Shown here: one piece after another, positions 8,256-15,640 of the stretch
Numbering within the stretch: position 1 is the stretch's first letter
Layout of the letters: each line of letters opens with the position of its first letter
DNA from: an uncultured Oscillospiraceae bacterium
Lineage (GTDB): Bacteria > Bacillota > Clostridia > Oscillospirales > Oscillospiraceae
DNA: 64,000 nt
Direction of reading: 5' to 3'
NCBI GenBank assembly: GCA_910587645.1
Contig: CAJUNA010000020.1
Location: 1 to 64,000 of the forward strand
Made by a program: the position numbers and the translations under genes
The notes under the pieces: generated by a model
Told to the model about the DNA's origin: nothing
What the model saw: only the letters and a program-made list of their open reading frames with translations
Database searches by the model: none

Positions 8256-9671
8256 ATGATTCGATTTGGCACCGGCGGATGGCGCGCCATCATCGCTGAT
8301 GAATTTACCAAGAGCAATATCCGGCTGCTGACAGCCGGACTTTGCCGCATGATGGAAAAGGAAGGCCATGGCGGCGCGGAAATCTGTGTAGGCTATGACC
8401 GGCGGTTCCTCTCCAAGGAATCGGTTCAATGGGTCTGCGAGGTGCTGGCGGGATATGGGTTCCGGCCCTATGTCATCAACCGCTCATCGCCAACGCCGCT
8501 GATTATGTACATGGTCAAGCGGAGGGGATGCCCCTACGGCATGGCGGTCACCGCCAGCCACAACCCGGCCATCTACAACGGCATCAAGCTTTTTACCGCC
8601 GGAGGCAAGGACGCGGACGCCTCCGTCACTGCCCGGGTAGAGGAGGAGGCCGCAGGCGTTGACCCAGCGGAAATCCGCTCCGTGGATTACGCCCAGGCTG
8701 TGGCGGAGGGGGTTATCACCGAGGACAATCCCGCCAACGAGTATATTGACAGCATTTTGGCCTCTGTAGATGTGGAAGCTATCAAAAAGGCCCGGCTGCG
8801 CATCGCCCTGGATCCCATGTACGGCGTGAGCCAGACCTGTTTGAGCATGATCCTCATGACCTGCCGGTGCGACCTGGAAATCATCCATGACCGCCACGAC
8901 ACCCTCTTCGGCGGCAAACTCCCCGCGCCCAACGAGGACACCATGGGGCCCCTGGCGGCGGTGGTGCTGGACCGCTACCGCTGTGACCTGGGCATCGCCA
9001 CCGATGGCGATGCGGACCGGCTGGGGGTCATCGACAGCCGGGGGCAGTTCGTCCACCCCAACAAGCTGCTGGTGTTGCTGTATTATTATCTGGTAAAATA
9101 CCGGGGCTGGCAGGGGCCGTGTGTGCGCAACAACTCCACCACCCACCTGCTGGACCGGGTGGCGGAGGGGCTGGGGCAGAAATGCTACGAGGTCCCCGTA
9201 GGCTTCAAGCACGTCTCCGCCAAAATGGCGGAAACCAACGCCATCATCGGCGGCGAGTCCTCCGGTGGCTTGGCGGTAAAGGGCCATATCGCCGGGAAGG
9301 ACGGCATCTACGCAGCGGCGCTGCTGGTGGAGATGCTGGCGGTAACAGGGAAGAAGCTGGCGGTATTGTATGATGAAATTTGCAGCCAGTACGGTGAGCC
9401 GTTTTACGCGGAGGCCAATTTCACCATGGCCCGCCAGCGGAAGGAGCAGCTTCAGAAAAGAATCTTTCAGGATATGGAATGCCCTGATTTTGGGCGCCGG
9501 GTGGACCATGTCAGCCGGGAGGACGGCTGCAAGGTCTATTTTCAGGACGGCAGTTGGGTGATCTGCCGCTTCTCCGGTACGGAGCCGCTGCTGCGTATGG
9601 CCGCCGAGGGCGGCAGTATGGAAGAGGCGGAAAACGATATCCAGGCCTGGAAAGCGTTTTTAGGCCTGTGA
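8256..9671 (+). CDS. Phosphoglucomutase/phosphomannomutase family protein
   Basis: A 471-residue alpha-D-phosphohexomutase that interconverts sugar 1- and 6-phosphates. All four signature loops are present: the phosphoserine loop TASHNP (Ser101), the metal loop DGDADR (Asp250, 252, 254), the sugar-binding GGESSG near 333 and the phosphate-binding RFSGTEPLLR near 438. The start at 8256 is set by GGAGGA seven bases upstream. Its stop overlaps the GTG of the following kinase gene. Context suggests it channels the phosphorylated sugar from the adjacent importer, but glucosamine, mannose and glucose phosphates are all possible substrates. Confidence 0.9.
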   Translation: MIRFGTGGWRAIIADEFTKSNIRLLTAGLCRMMEKEGHGGAEICVGYDRRFLSKESVQWVCEVLAGYGFRPYVINRSSPTPLIMYMVKRRGCPYGMAVTASHNPAIYNGIKLFTAGGKDADASVTARVEEEAAGVDPAEIRSVDYAQAVAEGVITEDNPANEYIDSILASVDVEAIKKARLRIALDPMYGVSQTCLSMILMTCRCDLEIIHDRHDTLFGGKLPAPNEDTMGPLAAVVLDRYRCDLGIATDGDADRLGVIDSRGQFVHPNKLLVLLYYYLVKYRGWQGPCVRNNSTTHLLDRVAEGLGQKCYEVPVGFKHVSAKMAETNAIIGGESSGGLAVKGHIAGKDGIYAAALLVEMLAVTGKKLAVLYDEICSQYGEPFYAEANFTMARQRKEQLQKRIFQDMECPDFGRRVDHVSREDGCKVYFQDGSWVICRFSGTEPLLRMAAEGGSMEEAENDIQAWKAFLGL

Positions 9672-11364
9672 GGGGGCGGAAGCCCGGATCCCTGCGGACA
9701 GGGCTGGCTTTGGCGGCGCTGGTATGCTGGCTGCTGCCGATTCTCATTATCACCGTTTCCGCCGGGGTGATGCTCAACGCCGGGTACAACGAGAGCCTGC
9801 GCCGGAGCGTGGACGCGGACGCCTTGGCGGCCATGGGGCAGGCGGAGCTGCGCCTGGAAGCGGTGATCGAGGACTCCAAGGCGGTGTCCTACGATGGCGT
9901 CATCCGGCGGACGTACCGGGGCTACCAGCTTAATCCGGTGCGGTTTTTCGTCTACCGGGATGTGACGGAGTATCTGGCCCAGGAGTTTACCCGCAACAGC
10001 AGCTACCGGGCGGTATTCATCTCCTTTTTGGCCGAAGACCTGCATACCTACGCCGCCGCGCCGGGAACCGCCAAGCAGAACCTCCTGCGGCACTATACCA
10101 CCGAGGTTCTGCCCGCCGTCCGGGAGCTGCTGGCGCAGCAGGATACCGGGATCTATTTCCTCTCGGCGGCGGGGAGCTGTATATGGTGCGCAATCTGCTG
10201 GATCAGGACTTTGAACCCTACGCGGCGCTGGTGATGGCGCTGGAGCTGGAGGAGGTTTTCCAGTCCCTCTATCACATCGGCGGCCTGCGCGCGCCATCGC
10301 TTACGGTGGACGGCGTTCCCGTCCTCCTGCTGGAGGAGGACGGGGAGGGGGCGGCCGCCCCCTCCAAGGCGGTTGTTTACCGGGGTGAAGCGGATGGGCA
10401 CACATTGGAGCTGTCCGCCTTTGTAGCTGCCGGCACACCCTGGAGCAACGTACCTATGCTGCGCTGGGCCATCGTGGCGGTGGCGCTGCTGGTCGTTCCG
10501 CTGCTGGCGGTGATTGTATGGCTGTTCCGGCGGCATGTGAGCCGGCCAATTGATACGATGATCGCCGCCGCTGCCCATGTGCAGGCGGGAGAGCGGGGCT
10601 ATCAAATTGCCGGGGACGCCCCCAGCCGGGAGTTTGCTTTGCTCTACAACCATTTTAACGCCATGTCTGCGGAGCTGGAGAGCCAGTTTGACCGCTCCTA
10701 TCAGGAGCAGCAGGCCCTTCAGCAGGCGAAGATCAAGGCTCTCCAGTCCCAGATCAATCCCCACTTCCTCAACAACACCCTGGAGATTATCAACTGGGAG
10801 GCGAGACTGGCGGATAACCAGCGGGTCTGTTCCATGATCGAGGCCTTGTCCACTATGCTGGACGCCGCGATTTCCCGGGATGGGCGGTCTACCGTTACGC
10901 TGGCGGAGGAGCTTAAATATGTGGACGCCTACCTCTATATTACCCAGGAGCGGCTGGGAGACCGGCTCACGGTTACCCGGGACGTGGATCCGGAGGTCAT
11001 GGGGTGGCGGGTGCTGCTGATGATGCTTCAGCCCATTGTGGAAAACGCAGTGGAACATGACCTGTCCCGCAGCGGCGGTGAGCTGTGCCTGCGGGCCTAT
11101 CCGAGACGGGGCGCCGGCGGGGCGCGGCTGTGCGTAGAGGTGGAGCACGATGGCGCTATCCCCGCCCGGGACTGGGAGAACATCCGCCGTTCCCTGGAGC
11201 CCCAGAGCGGTGGGCAGAAGCCCGGCGGCAGCGTGGGTATCCGCAACGTGAACCAGCGGCTCCGGCTGCTGTATGGGGAGGATTACCGCTTCGACATGGC
11301 GGAGCTCCGTCCCGGACGGATCCTGACCCGGTTGGAGATTCCGGGAGAGGAGGGAGGAAAATGA
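9668..11364 (+). pseudogene. YesM-type sensor histidine kinase with an internal frameshift
   Basis: The reading begins at GTG 9668, overlapping the mutase stop, and encodes a first transmembrane helix and an extracellular sensor region. Near 10163-10174 the frame is lost: inserting one G restores a continuous protein through GGELYMVRNLL in the next frame. The remainder (10183 onward) has the second transmembrane helix, a HAMP domain, the His_kinase box with the motif INPHFLNNTLEIINWEA, and the ATPase domain with QPIVENAVEHD and GGSVGIRNVNQRL. Such kinases partner YesN-type regulators for sugar uptake control, and one is encoded two genes downstream. As written, the sensor and kinase halves are not fused. 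Confidence 0.82.
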
Positions 11365-12653
11365 AACGAGTTTGGATTTTCTGCCTGCTGGCCCTGATGG
11401 CCCTTACTGCCTGCGGACGGCGGGAAGCCGCGCCCCAGGACGCGCCGGCGGTTACGCTGCGGGTGGTCACCAGCTTCGGAGGCGAGGATGGGAACCGGAA
11501 AAATTATGAAGCCGCCGTGGCCGCCTATGAGGCGGAAACAGGGTATATGGTGGAGGACGTCTCCGCCGTATCCAACGAGGAGTGGAAGGCCCGGGTGCTG
11601 GCGGATTTTGAGACGGGATCCGAGCCGGATGTGCTGTTTTTCTTCGCCAACGCCGATGCCGAGCCGTTTATCCGGGCAGACCGGGTAGTACCGGTGGAGG
11701 AGATCCGCAGGGATTACCCGGATTACGCAGGGAACATGGCCGGCAGCATGCTGCCGCCGGCCTCTAACGAATTGCATTACGCGGTGCCAGTTCTGGGATA
11801 TTGGGAGTACCTGTATGTGAACAAAGCGGTGCTGGCGGATTGCGGCGTGGCCCTGCCGGGGCCAGACTACCGCTGGGAACAGTTCTTGGAGGACTGCGAG
11901 GCCATCCGGGAGAAGGGGTACACCCCCATCGCCTGCTCCCTGGCGGAGGTCTCCCACTACTGGTTCGAGTTCGCCGTGCTCAATAACGGCAGCCCCGCCA
12001 CCCATCTGATCCCGCCTGTCCTGGACGATGGGGGGGCGGCTGGTGGCGGATGAAGCCGCCGGGGCCTGGCTGGCGGGGCTGGGCGACATTAAGGATCTCT
12101 ATGAGCGGGGCTACTTTTCGGAGGATACGCTGACCGCCGGGGATACAGAGACAACCGCGCTGTTCGGCGAGGGGGGCGCGGCTTTCCTGCTGGACGGATC
12201 CTGGAAGGCGGGGTATTTCACCGAGCACTACCCGGAGCGGCTGGAGGAGCTGACGGTATGCTGCGTTCCGGCCAAGGGGACGAGACGGGCTACAGACACC
12301 ATCGGGGGTATCTCTACCGGGTTTTTCATCACCCGGCGGGCCTGGAACGACCCGGAGAAGCGGGAAGCGGCGGTGTCCTTTGTTTCCCGGCTGACTTCCG
12401 ATGAGGTGGTAGCCGCCTTTGCCACCACAGAGCTGACTGCGCTGAAAACAGCCCGCCCCAGGGAGAGCTGGATCCCCTGCGCCAGTCGGCGGCGGACGCC
12501 CTGGAGGGGGCTACCTCCCTCACCGGCGCGGTGCAGGACCGGATCTCCAGCGAAGCGCGGAGCTGCTTGTTTTCCAATATCCAGAACGTTGTGACGGGAA
12601 AAATGACGGCACAGGAGGCGGTGACTGCCGCTATGGCGCGCAATGGGCCGTGA
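11361..12653 (+). pseudogene. Solute-binding lipoprotein with two frameshifts
   Basis: A family 1-like extracellular solute-binding protein with lipobox LTAC. It begins at ATG 11361, overlapping the kinase stop, with a strong GGAGGGAGG site. Two lesions are visible. At 12030-12036 a run of seven G is one base too long; removing one gives DGGRLVADEA. At 12451-12460 one C is missing; restoring it gives TAPPQGELDPLRQ and an open frame to the stop at 12651-12653. The two changes cancel in frame, so the original stop is reached only if both are corrected. Its position between kinase and regulator suggests a sensing accessory rather than an uptake subunit; this is an inference. Confidence 0.82.
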
Positions 12654-12668
12654 GAGGGGGGTTCAGCT

Positions 12669-13391
12669 ATGTACCACGTGGTTTTAATCGACGATGAACA
12701 GATTATCGTCAAGGGCCTGCGCCGGGTGGTAAAATGGGCGGACTACCACTGCGTGGTGGCTGGGACAGCCGGGAGCGCCGCCCAGGGGACGGCGCTGATC
12801 CGGGAGGTGAAGCCCCATATCGTATTCACCGACATCCGCATGCCGGATCAGGACGGGCTGACCATGCTGGCGGGCCTGCGCAGCGAATTCCCGGAGATGC
12901 GCATTACCGTGCTGACGGGGTACCGGGATTTCGCCTATGCCCAGGAGGCTATCCGGTTGGGGGTGGTGAGGTTTTTGCTGAAGCCATCGAAAATGGATGA
13001 AATCCATGAGGCGCTGGCGGCCATGACCGGGCAGCTCGGAAGGGGGCAGGGGGAGGAGGATCCCGGCACCGGCAACTTCATCGTCCGGCAGGCGGTGGCT
13101 TTTATGGAGGAAAATTACGCCAGAAAGCTCAGCCTACAGGATGTGGCGGATCACTGCTTTGTGTCCCAGTGGCACCTGTCCAAGCTGATCAATAAGCATA
13201 TGGAAAAGAGCTTCTATGATCTGCTGAATTCCATCCGGGTAGAGGCGGCCAAACGGCTGCTGGAGAACCCGAAGCTGAAAATCGGGGAAATTGTGGAGCT
13301 GGTGGGCTGCTCCGATGGGGCGCAGTTCGCGCGGATTTTCAAAAAGGCTGTAGGCATCAGCGCCAACCAGTACCGCAACCAAAAAGTGTAA
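12669..13391 (+). CDS. YesN-type response regulator with AraC DNA-binding domain
   Basis: A 240-residue regulator. The receiver domain shows the acidic pair D8/D9, the phospho-acceptor Asp55 in FTDIRMPDQDG and the conserved Lys in LLKPSK. The C-terminal 100 residues form a double helix-turn-helix of the AraC type (LQDVADHCFVSQWHLSKLI, then KIGEIVELVGCSD). It is intact, unlike its presumed partner kinase and the binding protein upstream, with which it is co-directional and separated from the latter by 15 bases. The likely target is the ABC operon starting near 4450, since YesN-type regulators usually activate the neighbouring importer. Confidence 0.92.
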   Translation: MYHVVLIDDEQIIVKGLRRVVKWADYHCVVAGTAGSAAQGTALIREVKPHIVFTDIRMPDQDGLTMLAGLRSEFPEMRITVLTGYRDFAYAQEAIRLGVVRFLLKPSKMDEIHEALAAMTGQLGRGQGEEDPGTGNFIVRQAVAFMEENYARKLSLQDVADHCFVSQWHLSKLINKHMEKSFYDLLNSIRVEAAKRLLENPKLKIGEIVELVGCSDGAQFARIFKKAVGISANQYRNQKV

Positions 13392-13486
13392 TGGGCCGGG
13401 GCGGCTCTCCACCCTGGCGATGGTTTGGATGGCCGCCTGGGGGAATATCTCCACCTGCTGTCCAGCAGGACGTGAGAAAATAGAAA

Positions 13487-13520
13487 AATGTGCGAAAACG
13501 TTGGTTTTCGCACATTTTTG
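13487..13520 (+). terminator. Terminator after the response regulator gene
   Basis: AATGTGCGAAAAC (13487-13499) pairs with GTTTTCGCACATT (13504-13516) around a GTTG loop and runs into T residues. The other bases from 13392 to 13666 hold no gene; the second half carries the promoter of the sigma-factor operon. Confidence 0.88.
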
Positions 13521-13606
13521 TGGTTTTTTCTGAGGATAAATAGTATAGGGTAAGGGCGCGGCCCGCTTTGCTGAAAAGTTTTTTGAAAAATTTCCACTTT
13601 TTTGCC

Positions 13607-13630
13607 AACACTTTGCCCCGCCCATCCGTT
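13607..13630 (+). promoter_or_regulatory. ECF-sigma-type promoter before the sigma-factor gene
   Basis: AAC (13607-13609) and CGTT (13627-13630) are separated by 17 bases, which matches the AAC-N16/17-CGT architecture of ECF-sigma-dependent promoters. Its position 37 bases before an ECF sigma gene suggests autoregulation. No TTGACA/TATAAT pair is present there. Confidence 0.5.
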
Positions 13631-13666
13631 ATATAGTTGAACACGCAAGAAAGGAGCCGCCCGGAC

Positions 13667-14131
13667 ATGGAAATTAATGACCTCTACGGCGCGTTCTATA
13701 AGGAAATGCTTACCTACTGCACCGCCTTGACGAAAAACCGCTCCACAGCGGAGGACCTGGTCCAGGATGCCTATGTGCGGGCCATGACCCACTGGGGCGA
13801 CCTGTATAAGCTGGAGCGGAGCCAATGCCGGGCGTGGCTCTACAAGACCGCCCGGAACCTCTTCATCGACCAGGCCCGGCGGCAGGCCAGGGAAACCCCC
13901 GCGGAGGAGGAACAGCTTGCGCTGGCGTCCTTCGAGGAGGACTTGTCCCAGGCCGCCGTGGCCCAGTTGGTGGGGCGGCTGCCGGAGGACGAGCGGGCGA
14001 TTTTCTCCTTGCGGTATTTCGAGGGTTACAATTCCAAGGAGCTGGGGGAGATATTTTCCCTGCCCCCAGCGACCATACGCTCCCGGCTGGCTTCCGCAAA
14101 GCGGCGGCTGCGGGAATGGCTCAAGGATTAA
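13667..14131 (+). CDS. ECF-type RNA polymerase sigma factor
   Basis: A 154-residue group IV sigma factor containing only regions 2 and 4. Region 2 is seen at residues 10-75 (AEDLVQDAYVRAM, then CRAWLYKTARNLFIDQARR), and region 4 in the last 55 residues (LPEDERAIFSLRYFEGYNS followed by an HTH with PPATIRSRLASAKRRL). The ATG at 13667 is preferred over an upstream TTG because AAGGAG (13651-13656) precedes it. No anti-sigma factor is encoded alongside: the next genes are a tiny peptide and an unrecognised repetitive protein. Regulation is probably by its own ECF-like promoter. Confidence 0.9.
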   Translation: MEINDLYGAFYKEMLTYCTALTKNRSTAEDLVQDAYVRAMTHWGDLYKLERSQCRAWLYKTARNLFIDQARRQARETPAEEEQLALASFEEDLSQAAVAQLVGRLPEDERAIFSLRYFEGYNSKELGEIFSLPPATIRSRLASAKRRLREWLKD

Positions 14132-14157
14132 TATGAAATGATATGGAGGAAACGACA

Positions 14158-14325
14158 ATGAAACGTACAAGAAAAGACCATCTTTGGTACAACTCTGCCC
14201 CTAAAAAGTCCTGTACGCTGTTGGACGAAAGCTGTCTCCCCGGAAGGGACGCCGGACGGCTGGCGGAAAGCCCGGAGGGACGCTCCTTGTTGGAGTCCTA
14301 TAGCCGGTTCTACACCATGCGCTGA
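14158..14325 (+). CDS. Short peptide of unknown function (55 residues)
   Basis: A small basic protein that is supported by a good ribosome site (GGAGGA at 14145-14150, seven bases before ATG 14158) and by tight spacing in an operon (26 bases after the sigma gene, 42 before the next). It has two cysteines seven residues apart (C19 and C26) in a KSCTLLDESC segment and no membrane helix or signal peptide. It does not look like a known anti-sigma factor. I do not recognise it. Confidence 0.6.
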   Translation: MKRTRKDHLWYNSAPKKSCTLLDESCLPGRDAGRLAESPEGRSLLESYSRFYTMR

Positions 14326-14367
14326 ACAAATCTAACATAAACAATCATTTTTTGGAGGTCAATTATC

Positions 14368-15567
14368 ATGGAAAACAAGAAAACATTAAAGATCAACTGC
14401 GCGCTCTGCAACGCCCGCAACATCACGGAAGAATTCCTCGCATCCTATGAGCAAGTCCGCATCAACTGCGCCCATTTGATTACTAACACCGCCGCCCAGC
14501 TTTTGCTGGGCAAGTACGCCAGCAAAATCAACACCGCCACCACTACCAGCGTAGAGGAGGAGGTCCGGGTCTCCGTAGCCAACGGCTCCCTGGAAATCGC
14601 CCCCGGCCAGAAGGTTCCCCAGCAGAAGACCATTCTGGTGGTCAACGGCACCCTGGATATTGCCCCCGGCAGCGAGGATATACTTAATAGCTATGCCCAT
14701 ATCACGGTTAATGGCAGCGTTTCCTGCCCTAAAAGCATGGTATCCCTGCTGAGCATGATGTCTATCAACGGCTGTACTGATGCCTATCCCGATGGCTGCA
14801 TCCGCCTGAAGGACACTGCGGTACTGGACCGTACCTTTCGCCTGCGGGCCAAGCAGGACGCGCTGTACTACGCTTCCAGCCAGTTGGTAGCGGTGGCCCC
14901 GGACATCGACTTTGCTGCCCTGGCCGCGAAGAACGTGCGGTTTGAGACGAGGGAGCTGATCGTCTGTGAATCCCAGGCGGAGGCCGCCGTGGCCCTGGTG
15001 GACGAACGGGCGGAGATCACCATTGTTCCCGATGGCTGCGCCTATGTGGGGGACAGCCTGGAGCTGGACGAAGGCGATGTGAAGCGTTACGGCACCAAGA
15101 TGTATGTGAACGGCGATGTGACCATCATGAAAGAGAACGCCCCCTGTCTGGATCAAATCGAGTTTTTGCAGGTGGATGGAACCGTCCGGACGGTGCGTTC
15201 CCTCCGGGACCGGGTTTTGGCGATGAATATTAAGTGCGAGGATATGGAAACCTGCGCCGGGGAATTCTACTGCGACAAGAAGCGCCTGACGGTGACGGCC
15301 AACATGCTGGAGCAGGCGGAGGACGGCGTGGAGATTGCGGACTGCCTCTATGTGGCCTTCCAGGAGGACGTGTCCCCAGAACTGATCCGGGCGAAGCTGA
15401 TGCGGCTGGCGGACTGCCCTTATGTGATCTGCACCGAAGCTCAGCAGGCGGCGCTGGAACGGATTGCCGAGGATGTGGCCCATATGGGGCCCAACGCGGA
15501 CAAGGACGAACAGCCGGAGGACGATGACAGCGTTGTCAAGATCAACTGCGCGACATACACTTTCTAA
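14368..15567 (+). CDS. Repetitive beta-rich protein of unknown function, third gene of the sigma operon
   Basis: A 399-residue protein that I cannot place in a family. It has no signal peptide or transmembrane segment. Short motifs of the type (V/I)NG or VDG followed by a beta-strand recur (VANGSLEI, VVNGTLDI, TVNGSVSC, MSINGC, YVNGDVTI, QVDGTVRT), which suggests a beta-solenoid similar in style to bactofilin-like repeats. A KINCA or RINCA motif appears at both ends: KINCALCNA at residue 8, RINCAH near residue 31 and KINCATYTF at the extreme C-terminus. The C-terminus before the last motif is acidic (DEQPEDDD). GGAGG stands nine bases before the ATG. It is the main product of the ECF sigma operon and ends at a strong terminator. 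Confidence 0.75.
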   Translation: MENKKTLKINCALCNARNITEEFLASYEQVRINCAHLITNTAAQLLLGKYASKINTATTTSVEEEVRVSVANGSLEIAPGQKVPQQKTILVVNGTLDIAPGSEDILNSYAHITVNGSVSCPKSMVSLLSMMSINGCTDAYPDGCIRLKDTAVLDRTFRLRAKQDALYYASSQLVAVAPDIDFAALAAKNVRFETRELIVCESQAEAAVALVDERAEITIVPDGCAYVGDSLELDEGDVKRYGTKMYVNGDVTIMKENAPCLDQIEFLQVDGTVRTVRSLRDRVLAMNIKCEDMETCAGEFYCDKKRLTVTANMLEQAEDGVEIADCLYVAFQEDVSPELIRAKLMRLADCPYVICTEAQQAALERIAEDVAHMGPNADKDEQPEDDDSVVKINCATYTF

Positions 15568-15589
15568 CGTCCATCGGAACGTGAAAAAT

Positions 15590-15625
15590 CCCCGCCGGAA
15601 GCAGACGCTTCCGGCGGGGGCTTTT
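15590..15625. terminator. Terminator after the sigma-factor operon
   Basis: A perfect 13-bp stem (CCCCGCCGGAAGC with GCTTCCGGCGGGG), 4-base loop, followed by CTTTTT. It is preceded by AAAAA, so it can also serve the converging SLH gene. Confidence 0.9.
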
Positions 15626-15640
15626 TAAATTGTGGGTTTG

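Noticed and set aside
6587..8350. A 587-residue minus-strand frame over the sugar-binding lipoprotein gene
   Set aside because: Gly/Val-rich mirror of a real coding region; the opposite strand has lipobox, ribosome site and terminator, this one has none.
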